From Nitrosophilus kaiyonis (GTDB lineage Bacteria > Campylobacterota > Campylobacteria > Campylobacterales > Nitratiruptoraceae): DNA of 64,000 bases. This document shows, in pieces, positions 8,883 to 18,720 of this stretch (position 1 is the first letter of the stretch; the number at the start of each line of letters is the position of its first letter). The position numbers were made by a program, and so were the translations under genes. A model generated the notes under the pieces. That model made no database searches and was not told the DNA's origin. It saw nothing but the letters and a program-made list of their open reading frames with translations. The stretch is from positions 969,501 to 1,033,500 of the forward strand of contig NZ_AP025696.1 in NCBI RefSeq assembly GCF_027943725.1, in the 5' to 3' direction.

Positions 8883-10222
8883 TTATAATCAAATTACCGA
8901 CTAATAACATTCCAGAAAGAAAATATATTATAGATGTGATTTTTAATGAATTTTTAGGACTACATTATAAAATTGAAATTGAAAATATAAAAAATTATGA
9001 AATTCTTCTAGAAAATGGGAAAAAATTAATATTTGAAGATAGTTTTTTTAATAAATTTAAAAAAGATTTAGATTATTTGAAATTAAAAAACATTTCTGAA
9101 AAAATAACTTATTCTAAAAAAGAGAATAATATTTTTTTAGTAGAAGATAATTTACCTATTATTTATGGCAAAAATAGAATTTTAATGAATAAAAATGAGA
9201 TTATTTGTGGAATAGACATTTTTGCTTCTTCTTTTTTTATGTTAACTAGGTGGGAAGAGTATGTAAATAAAGTTAGAGACAAACATAATCGTTTTCCTTC
9301 ATATGCTAGTTTAGCTTATAAATATAATTTTTTAGATAGACCTGTTGTAAATGAGTATGTTGAGATGCTATGGAATATGTTGAAATTTCTAGGTATAAAT
9401 CAAGAGAGAAAAAAAAGAGAGTTTGAATTAGTTTTAACTCATGATGTTGATTTTGTCTATAAATATGCAAGTTTAAAAAGTGGATTAAGAGAAATTATTG
9501 GAGATATTGTAAAAAGAAAAAATATTAAACTAGCTTATAGCAATATAATTAATAAGTTAAAGTTCCATTTAGATTTAATAAAAGATCCTTTTGATACATT
9601 TGATTATTTAATGGATATTAGTGAAAAAAATAATACAAAATCATATTTTTTTTTACACTCAAGCACTGCTTCAAAATATGATATTGATAATAATAAATTT
9701 TTAAAGAAAATTGCAGATAAAATTCAAAATAGAGGTCATTTTTTAGGATATCATCCATCTTATAATTCTTATAATAATGAAGGATTATTTAGAAAAGATA
9801 AAGAAAAAATCGAAAAAATAATAAACCAAGAATTAAAATTTGGAAGACAACATTTTCTAAGATTTGAAGTTCCTACAACCTGGCAAATATGGGAAGATAA
9901 TAATATGGAGTGGGATTCAACTTTATCATATGCTGATAAAGAGGGATTTAGATGTGGAGTTTGCTATCCTTCTTCTGTATTTAATATTTTAAGTAGAAAA
10001 AAATTAAAATTGAAAGAAAAACCATTAATAATAATGGAAGGTAGTTTTACTACTTATCAACAAAATATAACTCCACAAAAAATGGAACAAAAAATTTTTG
10101 AATTAATAAATAAAGTAAGAAAATATAATGGAGAATTTGTGTTTTTATGGCATAATAGCAGTTTTAATACTTTAAATTGGTTAAAATTTCAATACATTTA
10201 TGAGAAAGTTTTGAAAAAATGA
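8879..10222 (+). CDS. polysaccharide deacetylase-like protein with N-terminal extension
   Basis: A 447-residue protein. The C-terminal part from about residue 180 is a NodB-like fold: LVLTHDVDFVY supplies the metal-binding Asp pair, HFLGYHPSYNSY the metal-binding His segment, and FRFEVPTTWQ and FVFLWHNSSFN later motifs. The first 180 residues match a domain often fused to such deacetylases (TRWEEY and RPVVNEYVEMLW are characteristic). It probably removes acetyl groups from a glycan intermediate in the cytoplasm, since no signal peptide is present. Its neighbours are transferases with overlapping stops and starts. Confidence 0.72.
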   Translation: MIIIKLPTNNIPERKYIIDVIFNEFLGLHYKIEIENIKNYEILLENGKKLIFEDSFFNKFKKDLDYLKLKNISEKITYSKKENNIFLVEDNLPIIYGKNRILMNKNEIICGIDIFASSFFMLTRWEEYVNKVRDKHNRFPSYASLAYKYNFLDRPVVNEYVEMLWNMLKFLGINQERKKREFELVLTHDVDFVYKYASLKSGLREIIGDIVKRKNIKLAYSNIINKLKFHLDLIKDPFDTFDYLMDISEKNNTKSYFFLHSSTASKYDIDNNKFLKKIADKIQNRGHFLGYHPSYNSYNNEGLFRKDKEKIEKIINQELKFGRQHFLRFEVPTTWQIWEDNNMEWDSTLSYADKEGFRCGVCYPSSVFNILSRKKLKLKEKPLIIMEGSFTTYQQNITPQKMEQKIFELINKVRKYNGEFVFLWHNSSFNTLNWLKFQYIYEKVLKK

Positions 10223-11299
10223 AAAATTTTACAATACTAGGAGCAAGGCTGCAATTTATAAAAGCAGCGGTAGTAAGTAGAGAAATTAAAAAATATCCGG
10301 ATATTAAAGAAATTATTGTTCATACAGACAAGCATTATGATATTAATATGTCTGATATTTTTTTTTGAAGAAATGAAAATATCAAAGCCTAATTATTTTT
10401 TAGGAGTTGGAGGAAAATCTCATGGTGCGATGACATGTCAAATGATAGAAAAGATTGAAGAAATTGCATTAAAAGAAAAGCCTGATTGGATATTAGTATA
10501 TGGAGATACTAATTCTACATTGGCTGGAGTTTTAGTTGCAAGGAAACTTCATATAAAATTAGCTCATGTAGAAGCAGGGCTTAGAAGTTTTAATATGAAA
10601 ATGCCAGAAGAGATAAATAGAATTCTTACAGATAGAATAAGCAATATACTATTTTGTCCAACTGAAACAGCAGTTCAAAATTTAAAAAAGAAGGATTTCC
10701 ATTTAAATTATCAAATAATTATTGTCAAAAAATAGTTAATGTTGGTGATGTAATGTATGATGCAGTTCTTTATTATAAAAAATTTGCAAAAAAACCTGAA
10801 AATTTAAGAATAGAAAAAGATTTTATATTATGTACTATTCATAGAGCTGAAAATACAGATAATATAGAGAGATTAGAAAATATTTTTGAAGCGCTAGAAG
10901 AGATTGGAAAAGAAATTCAAATTGTTTTACCACTTCATCCAAGAACAAAACAAAAATTAAAAAATCTATCTCAATCTACTATCACTATTATTGATCCAGT
11001 AGGTTATTTTGAAATATTATGGCTTTTGGATAATTGTAGGCGTGTTATTACAGATAGTGGAGGGTTACAAAAAGAGGCTTATTTTTAAAAAACCATGTAT
11101 AACATTAAGAGATGAAACAGAATGGATAGAGCTTGTAGAAAATGGATTTAATACATTAGTTGGTGCAGATAAAGAAAAGATTATTGAGAGTTATAAAAAA
11201 TTTACAAACAACCAATCACTAATAACTAATAACTATTCATTAAATTTATATGGAGATGGAAGAGCAAGTGAGAAAATAGTTAAGGAAATTTTAAAATGA
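10219..11299 (+). pseudogene. wecB: UDP-GlcNAc 2-epimerase WecB, interrupted by three frameshifts
   Basis: The gene starts at ATG 10219, overlapping the previous stop, with KNFTILGARLQFIKAA (usually G-[TA]-R-P-Q-F-I-K-A; here Leu replaces Pro). The first frame ends in a run of nine T at 10358-10366. The second frame (VGGKSHGAMTCQMIEK, GDTNSTLAG, HVEAGLRS) breaks at an A run near 10684-10689. The third (HRAENTDN, LPLHPRT, ITDSGGLQKEA) breaks at T5A6 near 11082-11092, and the last (LRDETEW to the end) finishes at 11299. All three breaks are homopolymers, so sequencing indels are a real alternative to decay. Near the end, 11210-11246 carries the word repeats in frame. Confidence 0.85.
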
Positions 11300-12597
11300 A
11301 AAAAATTTTATTTATAACAACTTTTTTTTATCCTCAGAATAGAATACCAACATTAAGAGTAGGACAATGGAGTAAATATTTAGCAAAAAATGGTTATGAA
11401 GTTTTTGTATTGACTACAAAGAAATATTCTTTTATGGGGCCATTGGGATTAGATGAGAAACTTCCTGAAAATGTGAAAAAAATAGAAGTAGATTTTTTAC
11501 CTAATTTATTAAAGAAAAAACTAGATAATAAAGAAAGAATTGTAAAAAGTAATAATAAAGATAATTCAAATAACATCACAAAATTAAAATTAATTATTAG
11601 AAAATTTAGAAATTATATAGGAAGCTTATTTGATATACATGATCTATGGATAAACCCAGCTATTAAAGAAGCGAAAAAAATTATAGAAAAAGAAGAAATT
11701 GATTTTATTATTAGTTCATATTCTCCCCCAGCTGTATCAGTTATTTCACATAAATTAAAAAAATTATATCCTCATTTACAATGGATTGCTGATTTTAGGG
11801 ATTTATGGGCATATAATCATGTTTTTTATGCAAAAGGTATTTTTGGAATTTATGAAAAGTATAAAGAAAAAAAAATTCTTTCAAATGTTGATAAAATTAT
11901 AACTGTCTCCAATCCACTTACAGAAGAGATGAAAAAACACTATCCTACTAAAAAAATCTATACCATAGAAAATGGTTTTGACCCTGAGGAATTCCATAAT
12001 TGGAAAAATACCCTAAAAGTAAAACCTAAAATAAGTAACAAATTAGTTATTTCATACTTGGGAACAATTTATCCTGGGAAACAAGATCCTTCTATTTTAT
12101 TTGAAGCTTGTAATGAATTGATAGAAGAAGGATTTATTGAAAAATCTCAAATAGAAATAAATTTTTATGGAAATAATAAAAAGCAGTTAGATGATATTAT
12201 AAAATCTAAAAATTATAACAAATACGATATCATTAATATTAAAGGTTTTGTTTCAAGAGAAGAATCTTTAAAAGTTCAAAAAGAATCTGATATGCTTTTG
12301 CTTTTGGAATGGAACGATCCCTCTGCAAAAGGAGTATTAACGGGAAAATTATTTGAATATTTAGTTAGTGGACGTCCTATTTTAGGTATTGGTATAAATA
12401 ATGAAAATGAAGCTGGGAAATTGATTGAAAAAACTAAAACAGGAAAATTATTTACAAATAAAGATTTACTAAAACAAGAATTAAAGAAAATCCTCTTAAA
12501 TAAAAAGATTGATTTTTATAATCCTATAGTTAGTAAAATTGAGAAATATTCAAGAGATAAACAAGTGTTACGATTAATTGAAATAATGGAAAGTTAA
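11296..12597 (+). CDS. glycosyltransferase, GT4 (WbuB-like)
   Basis: A 433-residue GT-B enzyme. The N-terminus KKILFITTFFYPQNRIPTL and LFDIHDLWINPAI, then WIADFRDLWAYN (about 165-176), are typical of WbuB/WcaI-type transferases. The C-terminal domain shows TIENGFDPEEF, VISYLGTIYPGKQDP and LTGKLFEYLVSGRPILGIG, the last being the donor-binding motif. Likely transfers a GlcNAc- or FucNAc-type sugar to the lipid-linked glycan. It overlaps the broken wecB by 4 bases, and an intact partner here favours recent or artefactual damage to wecB. Confidence 0.8.
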   Translation: MKKILFITTFFYPQNRIPTLRVGQWSKYLAKNGYEVFVLTTKKYSFMGPLGLDEKLPENVKKIEVDFLPNLLKKKLDNKERIVKSNNKDNSNNITKLKLIIRKFRNYIGSLFDIHDLWINPAIKEAKKIIEKEEIDFIISSYSPPAVSVISHKLKKLYPHLQWIADFRDLWAYNHVFYAKGIFGIYEKYKEKKILSNVDKIITVSNPLTEEMKKHYPTKKIYTIENGFDPEEFHNWKNTLKVKPKISNKLVISYLGTIYPGKQDPSILFEACNELIEEGFIEKSQIEINFYGNNKKQLDDIIKSKNYNKYDIINIKGFVSREESLKVQKESDMLLLLEWNDPSAKGVLTGKLFEYLVSGRPILGIGINNENEAGKLIEKTKTGKLFTNKDLLKQELKKILLNKKIDFYNPIVSKIEKYSRDKQVLRLIEIMES

Positions 12598-12663
12598 ATT
12601 TGATTTTTTTCGAGCATCTTTTAGAATTGCAAGTATTTTATTATAAAAGATAGAGGAAGATTA

Positions 12664-13914
12664 ATGCGATATAATAAACTGGAAAGATCTATAGCTTATT
12701 TTTTGTCAAAATTTCCTAAATTTAAATTATTTGTCAAAAAAAACTATCAAAAGATAAATTATTTAATAAATAAAAAAGATTATAATTATAAAAGTAAATA
12801 TGAATTAAAAAAAATTACTTATCTATCTAAAGAATCTTTTTTTGGTTATTATGATAAATCACCTATTAATAAAACTAATGAATTTATTATATTTCATTCC
12901 TCTAATACTTCTACTAAGCAATTGCCAAATCCTTCTATTCCGATAGATATAATTTTGTATGATATTAAAAATGGTAAATTTAAACTTATTGATAAAAGTT
13001 ATGCATATAATTGGCAACAAGGCTCAAGGCTTATGTGGGTAGATGATTATAGATTTATTTATAATATATTTGAAGATAATGATTATAAGTCTAAAATATA
13101 TGATATAAAAGCAGAAAGTTTTAAAATAATTGATTTTCCTATTTATGATGTTTTTAAAGACAAATTTGCTTTTAGTTTAAATTTCGAAAGACTTGGAATA
13201 GGTAGAGGAGATTATGCATATAAAAATAAAAATTTAGATATTAATTGGAAAGATAACGAAAATGATGGCTTATATTTTATAGATTTAATAAACAACAAAG
13301 TAAAATTGATTATTTCTTTGCAAGATGCTATAGAAATTAATCCTAAAAGCAATGTAGCAAAAAAACATAAATTTAACCATATAATGATTTCCCCAAATGG
13401 TAAAAAAATAATGTTTATGCATAGATGGTTTTTAGAAAATAATCAAAAATTAGATACTTTGTTAATAGCAAATGTAGATGGTAGTAATTTAAAAATAGTT
13501 GTTAATAGTGGAATGGTAAGTCATTGTTTTTGGTATGATAATGAAAATATTTTTGGATATTTAAGAGAGTTTGATGGAGATAAATATTATATGATAAATA
13601 TAAATACTTTAGAAAAAAAAGTAATTGGCAAGAATATTATTGATAAATTTGGAGATGGTCATCCAAATATTTATAAAAATAATATAGTATTTGACACATA
13701 TCCAGATAAATCTAGAATCTTACATCTATTTATATATAATTTGAAAACAAATAAACTAGAAGAATTAGGAGAATTTTTTCAAAGCTTTGATTATTATAGT
13801 GAAACAAGATGCGATTTACATCCAAGATTTAGTTTCGATGGAAAAAAAATATTTTTTGACAGTGTACATGAAGGAAAAAGGTATTTATATATGATGGGTT
13901 TAAAAAATGATTAA
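12664..13914 (+). CDS. beta-propeller-like protein of glycan cluster, function unknown
   Basis: A 416-residue soluble protein without signal peptide or membrane segment. Repeated strand-rich units with Asp-box-like or TolB-like flavour are visible: SFFGYYDKSPINKTNEFI, GSRLMWVDDYRFIYN, HIMISPNGKKIMFMHRW, VSHCFWYDNENIFGY, DGHPNIYKNNIVFDTYPD and LHPRFSFDGKKIFFDS. This suggests a six- or seven-bladed propeller. FGYYDKSP-type proteins recur in O-antigen clusters, but I know of no assigned reaction. It overlaps the GT2 gene downstream by 8 bases, so it is probably part of the same pathway. Confidence 0.55.
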   Translation: MRYNKLERSIAYFLSKFPKFKLFVKKNYQKINYLINKKDYNYKSKYELKKITYLSKESFFGYYDKSPINKTNEFIIFHSSNTSTKQLPNPSIPIDIILYDIKNGKFKLIDKSYAYNWQQGSRLMWVDDYRFIYNIFEDNDYKSKIYDIKAESFKIIDFPIYDVFKDKFAFSLNFERLGIGRGDYAYKNKNLDINWKDNENDGLYFIDLINNKVKLIISLQDAIEINPKSNVAKKHKFNHIMISPNGKKIMFMHRWFLENNQKLDTLLIANVDGSNLKIVVNSGMVSHCFWYDNENIFGYLREFDGDKYYMININTLEKKVIGKNIIDKFGDGHPNIYKNNIVFDTYPDKSRILHLFIYNLKTNKLEELGEFFQSFDYYSETRCDLHPRFSFDGKKIFFDSVHEGKRYLYMMGLKND

Positions 13915-14923
13915 GGTAAGTGTAATAATAGTTGTACGAAATGAGGAAAAATATATAGTTGAATGCATAAGATCAATAGAAAAGCAATTTGAAGATAATA
14001 ATATTTGGGAATTATTAATTGTTGATGGTATGAGTGAAGATAGAACAAGAGAATTAGCTGAGAATTATTTGAAAAACAAAAAATTTAGATGGAAAATAGT
14101 AGAAAACCCAAAAAAAATTTTAGCAAGTGGTTGGAACATTGGAATAAAGCTTGCTATAGGAAAATATGTGATTCGACCAGATGCACACAGTAAACTATGT
14201 AAAAATTATATTAAAGAAGGAGTTTCATCACTTAAACAGTTAGATGAAAAAGTAGCTTGTGTAGGTGGAGTATTAAAAAATGTAGGAGAAGGTTTTTGGG
14301 GCGAAGTTATTGCTGATTTATTTTCCTCTAAATTTGGAGTTGGAAATTCAGCTTTTAGAACAGGAGTAAAAAAATTAGAATTTACTGATACATCAGTTTT
14401 TGGTCTTTATAAACGGGATATTTTTGATAAAGTAGGGTTATTCAATGAAAATCTCAAAAGAAATCAAGATATTGAACTTCACAAAAGAATTTCTAATGAA
14501 GGTTATAAATTTGTTACAAATCCAAATATGAAAGCAAAATATTTTGTAAGGAATAATGTAAAAGATTTAGTAAAAAAAGCGTTTAGCGATGGATATTGGA
14601 TAATAGCTTCTTCTAAATCATATATAAGACATAAAATTCCGCTTTTGTTTGTTTCATATTTAATTTCTATTCCTATATTTTTAAAATTTATTGATATTGA
14701 ATGGTTTGATTTATTATATCTATTGCCGTTAATATTATATTTTATTTTGGTATTAATCTTTTCATTAAATGATGGTAAAAGTTATAGAAAGTTTTTACTT
14801 TTCTTTCTATTTCCTATATTTCATATTTCTTATGGTTTGGGATCATTAAAGGCTTTAATTGATAAACTTATAATGAGAATGAGAAAATATTTTGATAATT
14901 ATTTTAAAGTTCCTATTTATTAG
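13907..14923 (+). CDS. membrane-anchored glycosyltransferase, GT2 (ExoA-like)
   Basis: A 338-residue GT-A enzyme. The N-terminal domain has VSVIIVVRNEEKYIVECIRS, WELLIVDGMSEDRTRELA and YVIRPDAHS, where the D-x-H replaces the usual DxD as in ExoA-type glucosyltransferases. FTDTSVFGLYKRDIFDKVG and NQDIELHKRI give the acceptor and catalytic-base region. The last 90 residues contain two to three hydrophobic segments (about 250-272, 276-290, 300-320), so the enzyme sits on the inner membrane. It is the last gene of the very AT-rich cluster. Confidence 0.82.
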   Translation: MIKVSVIIVVRNEEKYIVECIRSIEKQFEDNNIWELLIVDGMSEDRTRELAENYLKNKKFRWKIVENPKKILASGWNIGIKLAIGKYVIRPDAHSKLCKNYIKEGVSSLKQLDEKVACVGGVLKNVGEGFWGEVIADLFSSKFGVGNSAFRTGVKKLEFTDTSVFGLYKRDIFDKVGLFNENLKRNQDIELHKRISNEGYKFVTNPNMKAKYFVRNNVKDLVKKAFSDGYWIIASSKSYIRHKIPLLFVSYLISIPIFLKFIDIEWFDLLYLLPLILYFILVLIFSLNDGKSYRKFLLFFLFPIFHISYGLGSLKALIDKLIMRMRKYFDNYFKVPIY

Positions 14924-15011
14924 TTGTAATATGACAAATCATTCTTTTTTAAGTTAGCAAAAAATTTGATAGAGTTTTAAGGAAATTATAGTTTCAAGAT
15001 TAGGAACAGAT

Positions 15012-16163
15012 ATGCAGATACCATTTCATAGACCATATATAACAGATGAAGAAATTAATGAAGTTATAGACAGCCTTAAAAAAGGCTGGATTACAATGGG
15101 GAAAAAAACTATAGATTTTGAGAGTAAATTTAAAGATTATATTGGATCTAAAAATGCTATAGCAGTTAATTCATGTACCGCAGGACTACATTTGGCACTT
15201 AGGGCTATAGGATTAAAAGAAGGAGATGAGGTTATAGTTCCTGCTACTACTTTTGTTGCTACAGCTGAAGTTGTTAATTACTTCAAAGCAAAACCTGTTT
15301 TAATAGATATAGAAAAAGATACACATCTTATAGATGCTTCAAAAATAGAAGAAAAAATTACGCCGAAAACAAAAGTAATTATCCCTGTTCATTTTTCAGG
15401 ACAACCTGCTGATATGGATGAAATCTTAGAAATTGCAAAAAAATATAATCTTTATTTTATAGAAGATGCTGCTCATGCTCTACCTGCATGGTATAAAGAC
15501 AAAAAAATAGGAACTATTGGAGATTTAACAGCTTTTAGTTTTTATGCAACAAAAACACTTGCTACTGGTGAAGGGGGAATGGTAACAACTGAAAAGGATG
15601 AATGGGCAGAAAAGATTAGAATTTTAAGACTTCATGGAATAAGTAAAGATGCGTGGAAAAGATATTCTAAAGAGGGAAGCTGGGAGTATGATGTTATTGA
15701 AAATGGTTATAAATATAATACTACAGATATAAACTCAGCCCTTGGGCTTGCTCAGCTTAATAAACTTGAATGGATGTGGAAAGAAAGAGAAAAAATAGCA
15801 AATCTTTATAATAAAGCATTTACAGGCTGTGAAGAGTTAATACTTTATAAAGTTAAAGAAGATAGAATATCTTCCTGGCATCTTTATCCTTTAAAGCTAA
15901 ATATTGAAGCATTAAAAATAGATAGAAATCAATTTATAGAAGAGCTTAAAAACAGAGGAGTCGGAACAAGTGTTCATTTTATTCCTCTTTATAGGTTTTC
16001 TTACTATAAAAACCATTTTAATTATAAAGTAGAAGATTTTCTAAATAGTGAATGGATTTTTGAAAGAGTGATTTCTTTGCCTATTTTTCCTGGAATGAAT
16101 TTAGAAGAGATTAATTATGTCATTGAAAATGTAATAGATATAGTAAAAAAATATAAAAGGTAA
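15012..16163 (+). CDS. pglE: DegT/DnrJ aminotransferase, PglE-like
   Basis: A 383-residue PLP aminotransferase. FSFYATKTLATGEGGM (residues 175-190) contains the PLP Lys181, and YFIEDAAHALPAW (148-160) the cofactor-binding Asp. The start MQIPFHRPYITDEEI is usual for enzymes aminating UDP-4-keto sugars. Next to pglC-like and pglF genes, the expected substrate is UDP-4-keto-6-deoxy-GlcNAc from PglF, giving UDP-4-amino-4,6-dideoxy-GlcNAc. It is distinct from the WecE at 2806 (no NYTSGGEGG). ATG 15012 follows AGGA. No pglD acetyltransferase lies beside it. Exact specificity is inferred from context. Confidence 0.75.
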   Translation: MQIPFHRPYITDEEINEVIDSLKKGWITMGKKTIDFESKFKDYIGSKNAIAVNSCTAGLHLALRAIGLKEGDEVIVPATTFVATAEVVNYFKAKPVLIDIEKDTHLIDASKIEEKITPKTKVIIPVHFSGQPADMDEILEIAKKYNLYFIEDAAHALPAWYKDKKIGTIGDLTAFSFYATKTLATGEGGMVTTEKDEWAEKIRILRLHGISKDAWKRYSKEGSWEYDVIENGYKYNTTDINSALGLAQLNKLEWMWKEREKIANLYNKAFTGCEELILYKVKEDRISSWHLYPLKLNIEALKIDRNQFIEELKNRGVGTSVHFIPLYRFSYYKNHFNYKVEDFLNSEWIFERVISLPIFPGMNLEEINYVIENVIDIVKKYKR

Positions 16164-16166
16164 TGA

Positions 16167-16772
16167 GTGTTATATAAACAATATATAAAAAGGCTAATAG
16201 ATTTTATTTTATCATTAATAGGTCTGATACTTTTATTGCCTGTTTTCATTATAATAGCAATGCTTATAAAAAATGAAGACGGCGGTAGCATTTTTTTTAA
16301 ACAAATTAGAGTAGGACAAAATGGTAAATTTTTTAAGATATATAAATTTAGAACTATGGTTGAAAATGCGGAAAAAATTGGTGCACAAGTTACTAAAGGA
16401 AATGATCCTAGGATAACAAAAATTGGAAAATTTTTGAGAAAATACAAACTAGATGAACTCCCCCAACTAATCAATGTTTTAAAAGGTGATATGAGCTTAG
16501 TTGGTCCAAGACCAGAAGTGCCAAAATATGTAAAAGCTTATAAAAAAGAATATGAAGATATTTTAAAAGTTAAACCAGGAATTACAGATTATGCAGCTTT
16601 AGAGTATATAGATGAAGAAAAAGTCTTAAAAGATGCTAAAAATACGGAAAAAGTATATCTTGAAAATATATTACCAGAAAAAATAAAATATTATCAAAAA
16701 TATATACATGATATAAGTTTTTTAACAGATTTAAAACTTATTCTTAGAACAATTGCGGAAATAATTAGATGA
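16167..16772 (+). CDS. pglC: monotopic phosphoglycosyl transferase, PglC-like
   Basis: A 201-residue small-type phosphoglycosyl transferase that starts lipid-linked glycan assembly by moving a phosphosugar from UDP to undecaprenyl phosphate. It has one re-entrant hydrophobic helix (about residues 11-34), the IYKFRTMVENAE segment, and the catalytic Asp96-Glu97 in KLDELPQ, then GDMSLVGPRPEVP. The size matches PglC (about 200) and not the long WbaP/WcaJ forms. Start is GTG 16167, three bases after the pglE stop. Its stop overlaps the pglF ATG. Substrate (UDP-diNAcBac or a relative) is inferred from pglE/pglF. Confidence 0.83.
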   Translation: MLYKQYIKRLIDFILSLIGLILLLPVFIIIAMLIKNEDGGSIFFKQIRVGQNGKFFKIYKFRTMVENAEKIGAQVTKGNDPRITKIGKFLRKYKLDELPQLINVLKGDMSLVGPRPEVPKYVKAYKKEYEDILKVKPGITDYAALEYIDEEKVLKDAKNTEKVYLENILPEKIKYYQKYIHDISFLTDLKLILRTIAEIIR

Positions 16773-18634
16773 TAAGTAAAATTGAAACTTTATTAAAACC
16801 TACAAAAACAAAAAGGTTTTTATTTTTTTTATTAAGTGATATTTTTTTATTTACAATTAGTTTTATACTTGCTTTTCTTTTGAGATTTGATTTTAATATA
16901 CCAGATAATTATAAATCATCAATTATTTTTTGGACTCCAATTTTTGTTTTTGTTAAGATTGGAGTTTTATATTTATCAAATATCTATAATATAAACTGGA
17001 GATTTGTTAGCTTAAGAGAGTTATTTAAGATTTCATTTGATCTTTTTTTAGTCTCTTTTATATTTTTTATAATAAATTGGTTTCTTCAATTAAATTTAAA
17101 TCATTTTTCCATTCCAAAATCGATAATAATTATAGATTTTGCTATTTCTTTGATCTTAATAGGAATTTTAAGAATTTCAAAAAGAATTTATTTAGAAATT
17201 TTCAGTGTAAAAAAAAGTGGTAAAAATACATTAATAATAGGAATAGGTGCAACAGGTGAAAGAATAGCAAGAGGATTAATAAAAGATACTCAATATAATC
17301 CCGTTGCTTTTGTTGATGATGATCCAAATAAAATAGGGACTATAATTCATGGAATACCAGTTTTAGGAAAAATAAAAGATATTCCTTATATTATTAAAGA
17401 AAACAAAATAGAAACTGTAATATTAGCAATTCCAAGCCTCAATCATAAAGATATCAAAAAAATACATAATCTTATAAAAGATTTAGGAACACAAGAGATA
17501 AAGATTGTTCCTAGTCTTAAAAACCTTCCTGAAAATATAGAAATAACTGTAAAAAGTTTAAAAGATATATCTATAGAAGACTTACTTTTTAGAGAAGAAA
17601 TTAAAATAGATAGAGATCAAATTTTCAATCTTTTAAAAAATAAAAAAATATTAGTAACAGGAGCTGGTGGTTCAATAGGAAGCGAAATAGTAAGGCAACT
17701 AATTGACTTTAAGCCAAATAGCATAATAGCTTTTGAGATAGATGAGACCGAGCTTCATAATCTAACTTTAGAACTTTCAGAAAAGTTAAAAAATTCAGAA
17801 ATAGAGTTTATTCCTATTGTTGGAGATGTTAAAGATATAGAAAAATTGGATAAAATTTTTCAAAAATATATTCCAGATATTATCTTTCATGCTGCAGCTT
17901 ATAAACATGTTCCTTTAATGGAATATTTTCCAGAAGAAGCTGTAAAGACAAATGTATTTGGAACATATAATTTGACTTATATGTCTATCAAATATAATGT
18001 TAAAAAATTTATAAATATATCTACTGATAAAGCGGTAAATCCTACTAGTATAATGGGAGCAACAAAAAGATTTGCTGAGATAATATGTAATAGTTTTAAT
18101 CAACTAAATAAAACAAAATTTATATCTGTAAGATTTGGAAATGTGTTAGGAAGTCGAGGAAGTGTTATTCCTATTTTTCTTGAACAAATAAAAAAAGGTG
18201 GCCCTGTTACAGTGACCCATCCAGAAATGAAAAGATACTTTATGACAATTCCAGAGGCAGTTTTACTTGTTTTTCAGGCTGCGGCAATGGGAAGTGGGGG
18301 AGAAGTTTTTGTTCTTGATATGGGTGAAGAAGTAAAAATTGTTGCATTAGCAGAAGAACTAATTAAATTACAAAACTTAGAACCATATAAAGATATAGAT
18401 ATTATATTTACTGGCTTAAGGGCTGGCGAAAAATTATTTGAAGAGTTATTAACTGCAGAAGAGGGAACAGATAAAACTTACCATGAAAAAGTATATATTG
18501 CAAGAAATCCACAAATATTTTCATTAGAAGAGTTAAATGATTATTTAGATAAATTAAAGAATATTTCAGTTGAAAATCCAGAAGAAATAAAGAAATTTTT
18601 AGGTAAAATCGTACCTTTTTATCAAGAAGATTAA
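16769..18634 (+). CDS. pglF: UDP-GlcNAc C6 4,6-dehydratase, PglF/WbpM type
   Basis: A 621-residue inner-membrane dehydratase making UDP-4-keto-6-deoxy-GlcNAc. Four membrane helices occupy residues 17-135, followed by a CoA-binding-like Rossmann domain (about 150-270) and the catalytic extended-SDR domain with TGAGGSIG at 297-304. The active-site Thr419-Asp420-Lys421 lies in ISTDKAVNP. As in PglF and WbpM the SDR Tyr is replaced: M429-G-A-T-K433. It overlaps pglC by 4 bases and feeds PglE. Length is typical (C. jejuni PglF about 590). Confidence 0.93.
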   Translation: MISKIETLLKPTKTKRFLFFLLSDIFLFTISFILAFLLRFDFNIPDNYKSSIIFWTPIFVFVKIGVLYLSNIYNINWRFVSLRELFKISFDLFLVSFIFFIINWFLQLNLNHFSIPKSIIIIDFAISLILIGILRISKRIYLEIFSVKKSGKNTLIIGIGATGERIARGLIKDTQYNPVAFVDDDPNKIGTIIHGIPVLGKIKDIPYIIKENKIETVILAIPSLNHKDIKKIHNLIKDLGTQEIKIVPSLKNLPENIEITVKSLKDISIEDLLFREEIKIDRDQIFNLLKNKKILVTGAGGSIGSEIVRQLIDFKPNSIIAFEIDETELHNLTLELSEKLKNSEIEFIPIVGDVKDIEKLDKIFQKYIPDIIFHAAAYKHVPLMEYFPEEAVKTNVFGTYNLTYMSIKYNVKKFINISTDKAVNPTSIMGATKRFAEIICNSFNQLNKTKFISVRFGNVLGSRGSVIPIFLEQIKKGGPVTVTHPEMKRYFMTIPEAVLLVFQAAAMGSGGEVFVLDMGEEVKIVALAEELIKLQNLEPYKDIDIIFTGLRAGEKLFEELLTAEEGTDKTYHEKVYIARNPQIFSLEELNDYLDKLKNISVENPEEIKKFLGKIVPFYQED

Positions 18635-18720
18635 ATTATCTAATATATCATTTTAGACTATTACAAATTTTTAGAAATTCCAGTTAGAATAATAAAGATT
18701 TTTTCAAATAAGGAAAATTT

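Noticed and set aside
10358-10366. Programmed ribosomal frameshifting in wecB
   Set aside because: Three separate breaks in one gene at simple runs, without a recognisable slippery heptamer plus structure, are better explained by slippage, sequencing error or decay.
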